Part shown: positions 53,667 through 62,997 of the stretch, piece after piece
How positions within the stretch are numbered: position 1 is the stretch's first letter
How the letters are laid out: the number at the start of each line of letters is the position of its first letter
DNA from: Burkholderia contaminans
GTDB lineage: Bacteria > Pseudomonadota > Gammaproteobacteria > Burkholderiales > Burkholderiaceae
Direction of reading: 5' to 3'
Assembly (NCBI RefSeq): GCF_029633825.1
Contig: NZ_CP090641.1
Coordinates: 248,001-312,000 of the forward strand
DNA: 64,000 nucleotides
Position numbers and translations under genes: made by a program
Notes under the pieces: model-generated
What the model was told of the DNA's origin: nothing
What the model saw: the letters and a program-made list of their open reading frames with translations, nothing else
Databases searched by the model: none

Positions 53667-54263
53667 ATGAATACGCCTGCTTCTTCCTCACGCCTGCGCG
53701 TGCTGCTCGTCACCGACACCGACAAGCCGATCGGCGAGCTCGGCGACGCGCTCGCGCACCTCGGCTACGAGATGCTGAACGACGTCGCGACGCCCGCGCG
53801 CCTGCCGGCTGCCGTCGAGGAGCAGCATCCCGACGTCGTGATCATCGATACCGATTCGCCGTCGCGCGACACGCTCGAGCAGTTGGCCGTGATGCATGCC
53901 ACAGCGCCGCGCCCCGTACTGATGTTCAGCCACGACGCCAACCAGTCGCTGATCCGCGCGGCGGTCGGCGCAGGCGTCAGCGCCTATCTCGTCGAAGGGC
54001 TGTCGGCCGAACGCCTGGCGCCGATTCTCGAAGTCGCGCTGGCCCGCTTCTCGCACGACGACGCGCTGCGCCGCCGGCTGGCCGACGTCGAGCGCGAGCT
54101 CGCAGAACGCAAACTGATCGACCGTGCGAAGCGCCTGCTGATGGATGAGCGCAAGCTGTCCGAACACGACGCCTACGCGGCGCTGCGCAAGCGCGCGATG
54201 AATCAGGGCCTGCGCATCGTCGACGTCGCGCGGCAACTGCTCGACGCGTCACCCCAGTCATGA
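53667..54263 (+). CDS. nasT: ANTAR-domain response regulator NasT (transcription antiterminator)
   Basis: A 198-residue protein: a receiver-like domain (LRVLLVTDTDKPIGELGDAL; DVVIIDTDSPSRDTLEQL) and a C-terminal ANTAR three-helix domain (ERKLIDRAKRLLMDERKLSE; DAYAALRKRAMNQGLRIVDVA). ANTAR proteins bind twin hexaloop hairpins in nascent RNA and prevent termination. Two such elements lie in the adjacent intergenic region, one of them in this gene's own leader. NasS, the next gene, overlaps by ATGA and is expected to sequester NasT when nitrate is absent. The ATG at 53667 is chosen; a longer start adds a low-complexity N-terminus. Confidence 0.92.
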   Translation: MNTPASSSRLRVLLVTDTDKPIGELGDALAHLGYEMLNDVATPARLPAAVEEQHPDVVIIDTDSPSRDTLEQLAVMHATAPRPVLMFSHDANQSLIRAAVGAGVSAYLVEGLSAERLAPILEVALARFSHDDALRRRLADVERELAERKLIDRAKRLLMDERKLSEHDAYAALRKRAMNQGLRIVDVARQLLDASPQS

Positions 54264-55321
54264 CTGCCATGGATACCTCTTCTGCCACCGCGCCGGAACG
54301 CGCACATCTTCGCCTCGGGTTCGTCGCGCTGAGCGACGCGGCCCCGCTGATCGTCGCGCAGCGCCTGAACCTCGGCGAACGGCACGGCCTCACGCTCGAA
54401 CTCAGCCGCCAGCCGTCGTGGGCCGCCGTGCGCGACAAGCTGCTGAGCGGCGAGCTCGACGCCGCACATGCGCTGTACGGGCTCGTCTGCGGCCTGCAGC
54501 TCGGCATCGGCGGCCCGCAGGCCGACATGGCCGCGCTGGTGGTGCTGAACCGCAACGGCCAGGCGATCTCGTTGTCGCGCGGCCTCGCCGACGCGTATCG
54601 CGCCGGCGGCAGCGTGCGCGACGCGTTCGCGACGCTCGGCCGCAAGCCGCTCCTCGCGCAGACGTTCCCGACCGGCACGCACGCGATGTGGCTGAACCAC
54701 TGGCTCGCGTCGCACGACGTCGATCCGCTGCGCGACGTGCGCAGCGTCGTGATCCCGCCGCCCGAGATGGTGGCCGCGCTCGCCGGCGGCGAACTCGACG
54801 GCTTCTGCGCCGGCGAGCCGTGGCATGCCGTGGCCGAGGCGTGCGGCGCGGGGCGGACCGTTGCCGTCACGAGCGAGATCTGGCCCGATCATCCGGAGAA
54901 GGTGCTCGCCGCCCGGCGCGATTTCGTCGCGCTGTACCCGGCCACGGCCCGCGCGCTGATCCGCACGCTCGTCGATGCCTGCGCGTGGCTCGACAGCGCC
55001 GCGCACCGTCGCGAGGCGGCCGACTGGCTGGCGTCGCCCGATGCGCTCGGCGTGCCCGCCCGGCTGATCGCGCCGCGCCTGCTCGGCGATTACGGCTCGG
55101 GCCCGTTCGCCGTGCCGCCGCTGCCGATCCGCTTCCACGACGGCGGCGCCGTGAACCGCCCCGATCCGCGCGAAGGCGAGTGGTTCCTGTCCCAATACCG
55201 GCGCTGGGGCATGCTCGACGGGGCGCACGACGACGCGGGGATCGCCCGGGCGATCGCGCAAACCGCGTTGTATGATGCTGCCGTCGCCGAAAGCGGCGCA
55301 CCGGGCCTGTCGCAGGCGTGA
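54260..55321 (+). CDS. nasS: nitrate/nitrite sensor protein NasS (NrtA/SsuA-like, cytoplasmic)
   Basis: A 353-residue periplasmic-binding-protein fold related to NrtA: LRLGFVALSDAAPLIVAQRL, LDAAHALYGLVCGLQLGIGG and LDGFCAGEPWHAVAEACGAG. It has no signal peptide, so it acts in the cytoplasm, as NasS does: it binds nitrate or nitrite and releases NasT. The ATGA overlap with nasT supports a stoichiometric pair. The order here is nasT then nasS. Confidence 0.9.
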   Translation: MTAMDTSSATAPERAHLRLGFVALSDAAPLIVAQRLNLGERHGLTLELSRQPSWAAVRDKLLSGELDAAHALYGLVCGLQLGIGGPQADMAALVVLNRNGQAISLSRGLADAYRAGGSVRDAFATLGRKPLLAQTFPTGTHAMWLNHWLASHDVDPLRDVRSVVIPPPEMVAALAGGELDGFCAGEPWHAVAEACGAGRTVAVTSEIWPDHPEKVLAARRDFVALYPATARALIRTLVDACAWLDSAAHRREAADWLASPDALGVPARLIAPRLLGDYGSGPFAVPPLPIRFHDGGAVNRPDPREGEWFLSQYRRWGMLDGAHDDAGIARAIAQTALYDAAVAESGAPGLSQA

Positions 55322-55439
55322 TGCGCGCCGCTTGATGCAGGCGGCGCGCGCGCCGCGCCACGCCTGTCCGGGCCGCCTGCCGGCGCCCGGCACGCGGCCC
55401 CGGGCGACGCCGCATGACCACCACTCCGTCCCCGATTCG

Positions 55440-56039
55440 ATGCCGAAACCCACGCGCGCGCCGCTCGACGTGCTGCTCACCGAAATCCGCGCGTGCCGTG
55501 CCTGCGAAGCCGACCTGCCGCTCGGCCCGCGCCCCGTCGTGCGCGCCCATCGCGACGCGCGCATCCTGATCGTCGGGCAGGCGCCGGGCGCACGCGTCCA
55601 CGCGAGCGGCATTCCGTGGGACGACGCGAGCGGCCAACGGCTGCGCGGCTGGCTCGACGTCGACCCCGACACGTTCTACGACGAGACGCGCTTCGCGATC
55701 GTGCCGATGGGCTTCTGCTACCCGGGCCGCGGCGCCAGCGGCGACAACCCGCCGCGCCCCGAATGCGCGCCGCTGTGGATCGACCGGTTGCTCGCCGAAC
55801 TGCCGTCGATCCGGCTCACGCTGCTGATCGGCCAGTACGCGCAGCGGCATTTCCTGCGCGATACGCGCAAGGCCACGCTGACCGACACCGTGCACGCCTG
55901 GCGCGACTATGGCCCCGAGGTGCTACCGCTGCCGCATCCGTCGCCGCGCAACCAGGCGTGGTTCAAGCACCAGCCGTGGTTCGACGCGGAGGTCGTGCCC
56001 GAGCTGCGGCGCCGGGTCGCGCCTTTGCTCACTCGGTAA
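55440..56039 (+). CDS. uracil-DNA glycosylase-superfamily protein
   Basis: A 199-residue protein of the UDG superfamily: motif 1 IVGQAPGARVHASGIPWDDASG and motif 2 LPLPHPSPRNQAWF, with CRACEADLP near the N-terminus. The sequence resembles the short single-domain group annotated as uracil-DNA glycosylase family; whether it excises uracil or only shares the fold cannot be decided. The ATG is at 55440. Confidence 0.84.
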   Translation: MPKPTRAPLDVLLTEIRACRACEADLPLGPRPVVRAHRDARILIVGQAPGARVHASGIPWDDASGQRLRGWLDVDPDTFYDETRFAIVPMGFCYPGRGASGDNPPRPECAPLWIDRLLAELPSIRLTLLIGQYAQRHFLRDTRKATLTDTVHAWRDYGPEVLPLPHPSPRNQAWFKHQPWFDAEVVPELRRRVAPLLTR

Positions 56040-56099
56040 GCGAAACCGCTGCCCCGTCGCGATGCTTCACGACACCCCGTTACCCGTACCGAATCAAGC

Positions 56100-56894
56100 A
56101 TGAACGACACCCCCACCGACCTCGACTTTGCCTGCAACGGCTGCGGCGGATGCTGCCACGACCTGCGCATTCCGCTGACGATCGACGAGGCTATCGCGTG
56201 GCTGCAGCGCGGCGGCCACGTGGAGCTGCTGTGCGATGCGATGCCGTGGCTCGTCGAGCCCGAGCCCGACAACGCGTTCGCCGCGTACAAGCGCGTGCGC
56301 TCGACCGCCGCGCTCAGCGGCTCGCTGCCCGTCCGCATCACGGTCATGCTCACCGCCACACATGCCGGGCCGTGCCCGAACCTGCGCGACGACCTGCGTT
56401 GCGCGATCTACGACGCGCGCCCGCTCGTGTGCCGCATCTATCCGGCCGAAGTGAATCCGTTCGTGCCGCTGGTGCCGGACGGCAAGCAATGCACGCCCGA
56501 CGCATGGCAGCAGGCGCCGTTCGTCCGCGGCGGCACGATCGTCGACGCGGCCACCCGCGAGAACATCGCGCGCTCGCGTGCGGCGAGCGAAGCCGAGACG
56601 CCGCTGCGGGCACGGTTGTGTACGGTGCTGGGGATCGATACGGCTGCGGTGGCCAATGAAGGGTTCGCGGTCCATGCGCCGCCGGCCGCCACGCTGCTCG
56701 CCGCGCTGACGGCTTTGACGGCGCAGCGCGCGTCGGAGTCGGCCCCGGCCAATGCCGACGACACCATCGCTTGGACCTTGGTGTCGAACCGTACGTCGAC
56801 GTTGAATGCACTCGTGTCGGTCGGCGCGGCAAGCCAGCCTGCCGGTCGCGCCAACCCGCACACCCGTTATCTCGGCTTCCATCCGGACGAATGA
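56100..56894 (+). CDS. YkgJ-family cysteine-cluster protein
   Basis: A 264-residue protein. The N-terminus has the CNGCGGCCHDL cysteine cluster (CxxCxxCC), and CPNLRDDLRCAIYDARPLVCRIYPAEVNPF follows at about residue 98, the pattern of YkgJ/UPF0153 proteins thought to bind zinc or an Fe-S cluster. The C-terminal part is less conserved. Function unknown. Confidence 0.82.
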   Translation: MNDTPTDLDFACNGCGGCCHDLRIPLTIDEAIAWLQRGGHVELLCDAMPWLVEPEPDNAFAAYKRVRSTAALSGSLPVRITVMLTATHAGPCPNLRDDLRCAIYDARPLVCRIYPAEVNPFVPLVPDGKQCTPDAWQQAPFVRGGTIVDAATRENIARSRAASEAETPLRARLCTVLGIDTAAVANEGFAVHAPPAATLLAALTALTAQRASESAPANADDTIAWTLVSNRTSTLNALVSVGAASQPAGRANPHTRYLGFHPDE

Positions 56895-57013
56895 TTGCTC
56901 CGCGGCACGCCGCGAGCGCCTCCGGGCGAAGCCATGCGGCCGCACGGATCGCCGCCGCGCCCGGTTCGCTGTACCATCGCGGCTCAACCGCGTCACGAAC
57001 AGCAGAATCCTCC

Positions 57014-57955
57014 ATGCCCTCCATCGCCCCGCCGCGCCTGTACGGGATGCCCGAACGCAGCGACCGGCTCGACTTCTACATCCGCGACCAGGCGTCGCGC
57101 CAGGCGATCACCGAACCGCACCGGCACGCGTATTTCCAGATCCAGTTCAATCTCGGCGGCGACACCGAACAGCGGATCGGCGGCGTCACGCGGCCGTTTC
57201 CGCGCGGCGCGCTCGCGTTCGTGCTGCCGCACCGCGAGCACCTGATCCCGCATCCGGAAGGCGCGCACTTCATCGTGATCAACTTCAGCCAGGCGTTCCT
57301 GCGCGCCGATCTCGACGTCGACCCGCTCGATCTCGAGGACGTGCCCGCGCACCGCTTTCCCGAGCTGACGCCGTTCCGCTTCCAGGAACACCTCGACTTC
57401 ATCCTGACCGGCGACACCTACGAAGAAGCGCGCCGCCTCGCGCTGTGCATGCTCGACACCGATCGCGTGCGCACGTTCGGCTCGACCACGCTGCTGCGCG
57501 GCTACCTGCTGCAGCTGATCGGGCTCGTCTGCACGCAGTATGCGGGTGCGCTCGACAAGCTCGCGCAGCGCGGCGCCCAGCGCGCGGGCCGGCGCGACGC
57601 GCTCGCGCGCGTGCTGCGGCACGTGCGCGCCAACCTGACCCGCGAAGACCTGACGCTCGCCGCGACCGCCGAGGCCGCGTTCCTGTCGCCCAACTACCTC
57701 GCGCACCTGGTCCGCAAGGAAACCGGCAGTACGTTCACCGATCTCGTGACCGAGCGCCGGATCGCGCTCGCGCAGTCGCTGCTGGCGCATACCAGCCGGC
57801 GCATCGCGGATATCGCACGCTCGGTCGGCTTCCGCGACGAAGGGTATTTCGCGCGGCGCTTCCGTGCGCGGGTCGGCGTATCGCCGAAGGCATACCGCGA
57901 CGCGAACGCCGCGCTACCGGACGGCGACGACACACCGTCGGCGGCCGACGCGTAG
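57014..57955 (+). CDS. AraC-family transcriptional regulator
   Basis: A 313-residue protein with an N-terminal cupin sensor domain (TEPHRHAYFQIQFNLGGDTE) and a C-terminal double helix-turn-helix (EAAFLSPNYLAHLVRKETGS; RIADIARSVGFRDEGYFARRF then VGVSPKAYRD). It lies directly upstream of the FAH-family hydrolase gene on the same strand, a possible target. Confidence 0.9.
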   Translation: MPSIAPPRLYGMPERSDRLDFYIRDQASRQAITEPHRHAYFQIQFNLGGDTEQRIGGVTRPFPRGALAFVLPHREHLIPHPEGAHFIVINFSQAFLRADLDVDPLDLEDVPAHRFPELTPFRFQEHLDFILTGDTYEEARRLALCMLDTDRVRTFGSTTLLRGYLLQLIGLVCTQYAGALDKLAQRGAQRAGRRDALARVLRHVRANLTREDLTLAATAEAAFLSPNYLAHLVRKETGSTFTDLVTERRIALAQSLLAHTSRRIADIARSVGFRDEGYFARRFRARVGVSPKAYRDANAALPDGDDTPSAADA

Positions 57956-58080
57956 TTTTGTCCCGGTAAAACGCAGTTGCGTCGCATCCGGCCGCACGGC
58001 TGTCGGGTATCGTTGCACGCATGCCGGCCCGTGCGCCGCACGGGCGCGGCATCCGTCTTCCTATCGAACGAGGCCATCCG

Positions 58081-58779
<699 letters not shown>

Positions 58780-58802
58780 GCCATAAGCCGTCACGCAGCA
58801 CA

Positions 58803-58832
58803 CACGGCGGCCGCCTGCACGGGGCCGCCGTG
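58803..58832. terminator. hairpin between convergent FAH-family and DUF4303 genes
   Basis: CACGGCGGCC and GGCCGCCGTG form a 10-base stem around a 10-base loop, midway between the two convergent stops. Probable shared terminator without a T-run. Confidence 0.45.
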
Positions 58833-58849
58833 CGCAATCCCGATTTCGG

Positions 58850-59389
58850 TCAGTCGTAGCGGCGCAGGAATGCGTCGGCGACGGCCGGCGGATTCAGTGC
58901 TTTCGCCGATTCGTTTTCCAGCGCCTCGGCAGCATCGTCGTCGCTGATCGACACGAACAGCGTGATCGCCGCCCTTTCGTCGCCCGTGCCGAACAAGCCT
59001 TCGCGGTCGAGCAGGCGCAACGCCGCGATCATGTCCGCGTGCAGTTGCCGCGCAAATTCCGGGAATCTCGACCGGACGAACTGCGGACTGAGCACGTCGT
59101 CAGCGAGCTTGCCGCAGATCGCATTGAACGGCGACGCTTCCGCCGCCGCGTACGCCCATTCGGAAAAGCCCCACGCATACCACGGGTCGTCGTCCGGGAC
59201 GGCGTGCTGCTCGCGGATCCGGCGCAGCCCCTCGACCGAATTGGCTGCCGGCACCACCGTCATCGCGCCGCTGTCGGTATACAGCGCGAACGCATAGAAA
59301 TGCTCGTCCGGGTGTTGCGCCCGCAGCGCCCTGAATGTCGCTCTCGCGGCGTCGGCAATGTCTCGCTGGAAATCAGAAAAGTCGCTCAT
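58850..59389 (-). CDS. DUF4303 family protein
   Basis: A 179-residue cytosolic protein: FYAFALYTDSGAMTVVPAANS, PWYAWGFSEWAYAAAEASPFN and ALFVSISDDD-type C-terminus (ITLFVSISDDDAAEALENES). The pattern fits DUF4303, some members of which are immunity-like proteins of polymorphic toxin loci. No toxin gene is adjacent here. Confidence 0.72.
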   Translation of the reverse strand: MSDFSDFQRDIADAARATFRALRAQHPDEHFYAFALYTDSGAMTVVPAANSVEGLRRIREQHAVPDDDPWYAWGFSEWAYAAAEASPFNAICGKLADDVLSPQFVRSRFPEFARQLHADMIAALRLLDREGLFGTGDERAAITLFVSISDDDAAEALENESAKALNPPAVADAFLRRYD

Positions 59390-59550
59390 CGCATCCTCGT
59401 CCAGTCGCCCTTCTCGCGTCGGAGCATGCTCGGCGCGCGGCGGGGTCGTCGTCTCCCGATAATCGATCGATTGTCCGCCAATCGCCCACGGCACGGTAGC
59501 GGTGCCCGCCCGCATGCCCTGCTCCGGACGGCAATACCGCGCGTCTGCGT

Positions 59551-60777
59551 TCACCGCCCGGCGTCGCGCGCATCGAACACCCGCACGCAGGCGGCCGCCG
59601 CCAGCGCGAGCGCGGCCGACAGCAGCATCATCACGAGCGGCGCATAGCCCGCGTTGCCGGCCGTCAGCACCGCCCCCGTCAGCGACGAAAACGCGGCGCC
59701 CCCGGCGATCGTCATCGCGCCGGCCAGCCCCGATGCACTGCCCGCCAGTTCCGGGCACACCGACACCGCGCCGGCATGCGCCCCGGGATTGCTCAGCCCG
59801 TTGCCGATGCCGACCAGCACGCACGGCCCGAACCATGCGATCGCCTGCGTCGCTCCACCGAACATCAGCGCGAGGCCGATCAACGGCCCCGCGCACGCGA
59901 CCACGCGCCCGAACAGGATCGTCGTGGCCAGCGCGTAGCGGCGCGCGTAACGCGCGGCCAGGAAGCTGCCGCACACGAAGCCGGCCGTGATGGTCCCCAT
60001 GTAGAAGCCGATCGCCGCCGGCGCGATGCCGAACACCGTTTGCGCGGCAAGCGGCGCGCCGGCCAGGAACGCGTAGAACGCGCCGGTCGAAAACGCCATG
60101 CAGAGCGCATAGGCCCAGAAACGGCGCGCACGGAGCAGCGCCGGATACGCGCGAAGCTGCTGCACGAGGGTAGACGCCCGGTTCGCATGGGTTTCGACAA
60201 GGTCGAACGCGCACCAGACGAACAGCGCGATGCCCGCCGCGCCGAGCAGCCAGAAGCTCGCACGCCAACCCGACGTCTGGTCGAGCGCGCCGCCGAGCGT
60301 CGGGCCAAGCATCGGCGCGAACGCGGCCGCCATCGCCGCATAGCCGATCCGGCTCGCCGCGTACGTACCGCCGCCGGTGTCGCGGATCGTCGCCATCGAC
60401 ACCGGATAGACGGACGTGATCGCCGCCTGCATCAGCCGGCAGGCCAGGAACGCACGAATGTCGGTCGCCATCGCGCAGCCGAGCGAGCCGAGCGCAAACA
60501 CGCCGACACTCACCATGACGACCGGTCGCCTCCCGAACCGGTCCGACAGCGGCCCCATCACGAACTCCAGCGACGCGGCCACCGCCGCGTAGCCGCCGAG
60601 CGACAACGCGACGAGGGCATAGTCGGCGCGCAGGTCGCGCGCGATGGCCGGCAGCGACGGCAGGAACAGGCTCAGCGGCAGCACCGAGAACGCGCACAGC
60701 AGGATCAGCGTCGCGAGTCTCGGCGACGCCCGTTCGGAAGCGACCGGCAGGTTCGATTGCAAGCGGATGCCCTCCAT
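59551..60777 (-). CDS. Bcr/CflA-type MFS multidrug transporter
   Basis: A 408-residue, 12-helix DHA1 transporter: LPSLPAIARDLRADYALVAL, motif A as GPLSDRFGRRPVVM and RLMQAAITSVYPVSMATIRD match the Bcr/CflA group of drug exporters. Two starts are possible: ATG at 60777, or TTG at 60762, which has GGAGG eight bases upstream. A short leader peptide gene and a strong terminator lie just upstream on the same strand, implying attenuation control. Confidence 0.88.
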   Translation of the reverse strand: MEGIRLQSNLPVASERASPRLATLILLCAFSVLPLSLFLPSLPAIARDLRADYALVALSLGGYAAVAASLEFVMGPLSDRFGRRPVVMVSVGVFALGSLGCAMATDIRAFLACRLMQAAITSVYPVSMATIRDTGGGTYAASRIGYAAMAAAFAPMLGPTLGGALDQTSGWRASFWLLGAAGIALFVWCAFDLVETHANRASTLVQQLRAYPALLRARRFWAYALCMAFSTGAFYAFLAGAPLAAQTVFGIAPAAIGFYMGTITAGFVCGSFLAARYARRYALATTILFGRVVACAGPLIGLALMFGGATQAIAWFGPCVLVGIGNGLSNPGAHAGAVSVCPELAGSASGLAGAMTIAGGAAFSSLTGAVLTAGNAGYAPLVMMLLSAALALAAAACVRVFDARDAGR

Positions 60778-60807
60778 GCACGTGCCGCACACGGCCGTGC
60801 GCAATGC

Positions 60808-60836
60808 AAAAAAAAGCCCCCGAACGAGTCGGGGGC
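60808..60836 (-). terminator. rho-independent terminator upstream of the Bcr-type transporter (attenuator)
   Basis: Minus strand GCCCCCGA-CTCGT-TCGGGGGC followed by eight Ts. It lies between the leader peptide stop (60860) and the transporter start. An alternative pairing of GGCGCAGGGT (60876-60867, inside the leader peptide) with ACCCATGCGCC (60844-60834) would use part of the 5' arm and prevent it forming. Confidence 0.82.
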
Positions 60837-60859
60837 GCATGGGTGCCGGCGCGGTGCCG

Positions 60860-60910
60860 CTACCGGACCCTGCGCCTGTGGACTACTACGAAGAAGGTTG
60901 CTGCTTTCAT
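60860..60910 (-). CDS. 16-residue leader peptide upstream of the Bcr-type transporter
   Basis: MKAATFFVVVHRRRVR then TAG. AGGAG lies nine bases before the ATG, and the stop is 24 bases before the terminator stem. Codons for Phe-Phe-Val-Val-Val precede an Arg-rich end. A ribosome stalled in the first half would leave the antiterminator segment (codons 12-15) free; one reaching the stop would cover it and allow termination. Function inferred from layout. Confidence 0.6.
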   Translation of the reverse strand: MKAATFFVVVHRRRVR

Positions 60911-60991
60911 GCCGGATGGCTCCTGATGACCTGGCTGACTGCGTGCGATATCGGACGATGGTAGGCGGACGATGCCGGGCGCGTCAACGCC

Positions 60992-62583
60992 CTACCGCGC
61001 ATGCACCGACACGAACCTCCGGGCGTTGTTGCGCTGGATCAGCACGGCGATCACGCTGCCGTTCGCTTCGAGCGTCGGTATGTCATCGGGCGTCTCGAGC
61101 AGCGTGTCGTTGAGCTCCAGCACGACGTCTCCCGGCTGGATGCCGGCCTTGGCTGCCGGGCCGTGCACCGCGTCCACCATCATCCCGACCGCGAGGCCGG
61201 TCGAGCGGCGCTCGTCGTCGCTGAGCGCATGCATCGTCAGCCCGAGGCGATCGCCGCCGTCGGCAGCCGCTGCGCCCGCCCCCGGCCGCGCAGCCGCCTT
61301 CGGCGCGGCCATGCCGACGGTCGCGTCCGCGTTGCCGGCGGCCTCGCCGGCGCCCTCGCGGGCGCCCGTGATCGTCAGCATCACCGGCGCGCGGTTGCGG
61401 ATCAACCGCAGCGGCGCTTTCTGGCCGGGCGGCAGCGCGGCGGCCAGTCGTTCAGCTCGGCCGAACGGCCGATCGTCTTGTCGCCCAGCTTCACGATCAC
61501 GTCGCCGGGCCTCACGCCGGCCGCCGCGGCCGGCGAGCCGGGCGCGACGCCGTTGACGAGCGCGCCTGCCGGACGCGGCAGCCCGAAAGCCGCGGCCAAT
61601 CCGATGCCGACATCCTGCACGTCGACGCCGAGCGCGTTGCCGGACGACGCATCCGGCGCCTGGGACTGCTGTGCCTGTGCCTGTGCCTGCATCTGCTTCT
61701 GCAGTTGCGCCCGCACCTTTGCGGCAAACGCGATCGGGATCGCGAACGTCGTGCTCGCGTAGCGGTCCGGGCCGGTATAGACCTGCACCGCGATGCCGAT
61801 CACGTCGCCCGCGCGATTGAACACGGGGCCGCCAGAGTTGTCGGGGTTCGGCGCGATGTCGGTTTCGAAGAACGGAAACGCGCTGCCGTCCGGCAACCGG
61901 TGCGACGTCGCGCTGACGATGCCGGCCGTGACCGTGTTGCCCGATCCGTCCGGCGCGCCGATCGTCATCACCGGCTCGCCCGCGCGCACCTTCGACGAAT
62001 CGCCGATGCGCACGAACGGCAGCTTCTTGCCGTCGATCCGCAGCACCGCGACGTCGCTTTGCGGGTCGACGGCCAGCACCGTCGCCTTGAATTCGCGGCG
62101 GTCGGTGAGCCGTACCGTCACGTCGCTCGCTTCGTCGACCACATGCGCCGACGTGAGGATCAGGCCGTCGGCGCTGACGATGAAACCCGAGCCGCTGCCC
62201 GATACCGCGCGCGGCAACATCTCGGGCGCCTGTACCTGTACCTGTGCCGGTGCGCCTTGTGCCGACGGCGGTGCGTCGTGCCTGAAGAACGCGGCGAGCG
62301 GATCGTCGGTATCGAGGATCGCGAACGACGGGCCGCTCGCCTGCTGGTCGGGAGCGGCGGTCATGATGGTCACGACCGCCGGGCCGTAGCGGTCGACGAT
62401 CGCCGGAAAATCGACCGGCATCGCGTAAGGCGCGGTAGCCGGCCGTTGCTTCATGGTGTGCGGCGTGACGGGCGGCGAGAGGGTTGCGGCAAGGGCGGCC
62501 GGCGGGGCCGGCAAACAGCCGGCGAATACGCCCCCGATCAACGCGGTGCGAAGCACGGCGCGAGCAAGCGTCTGGCGAACCAC
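60992..62583 (-). pseudogene. HtrA/DegQ-family S1C serine protease, interrupted by a one-base deletion
   Basis: From the GTG at 62583 (GGAGG six bases upstream): signal sequence with a possible lipobox (VFAGC), protease domain with His147 (LTSAHVV), Asp177 (DPQSDVAVL) and Ser250 (PDNSGGP), then a first PDZ domain (GVRPGDVIVKLGDKTIG). After SAELND, near 61446, the frame is lost; the next frame continues with LAAALPPGQKAPLRLIRNR and a second PDZ domain (GIQPGDVVLELNDTLLE) to 60992. One inserted base (GACTGG to GACCTGG) restores a ~530-residue protein. The residue two before Ser250 is Asp rather than the usual oxyanion-hole Gly. Gln/Ala repeats link protease and PDZ. Confidence 0.86.
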
Positions 62584-62773
62584 GGTGCACCTCCCCCGGG
62601 GAGTCACGGCGCCGACATGCGCGAGACGCGCAGGCGCTCGACAAGGCCCGGTACACCCATCCATTTATAGTCCACGCGGCCTGTTCGAACATACGAATCG
62701 AAACCCGAATGCCGGGCGGCGCGGCGAGTGCGGAGCCGCGACGGCGTTCGTTTCGAACAAAGTGCGCGGTTCG

Positions 62774-62881
62774 TCAATCCGCACATGTCCGATTGTCATC
62801 GGTCGCACGAGAGCGCCCGGCTCCTGTCGCGAAAGCAGCCGGAGCAATGACGGTCGTCACCGATCCAGTTCGCATATTCAT
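62774..62881 (-). CDS. possible 35-residue peptide
   Basis: A short frame starting MNMRTGSVTTVIAPAAFATG with AGGAG nine bases before the ATG. The segment VIAPAAFATGAG is only weakly signal-like. It lies in the gap between htrA and the MocR gene. No family is recognisable and the frame may be chance. Confidence 0.22.
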   Translation of the reverse strand: MNMRTGSVTTVIAPAAFATGAGRSRATDDNRTCAD

Positions 62882-62997
62882 GAGTCGATTCTCCTGTCGG
62901 CATGCCGAGGCGAAAGCGAGATCGAACGCGAAAGCGATACGGTCGCGGAAATCACCGGCGACGGGTGACGTATCCCGCGCGCTCGGACGCCCCCACG

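Noticed and set aside
61665..61705. Short tandem repeats encoding Gln-Ala (and Gln-Val near 62228-62250) in htrA.
   Set aside because: Simple low-complexity linkers with too few units to suggest phase variation.
62604..62847. Two ~60-codon minus-strand frames upstream of htrA.
   Set aside because: Overlapping frames of random-looking composition without start signals or motifs.
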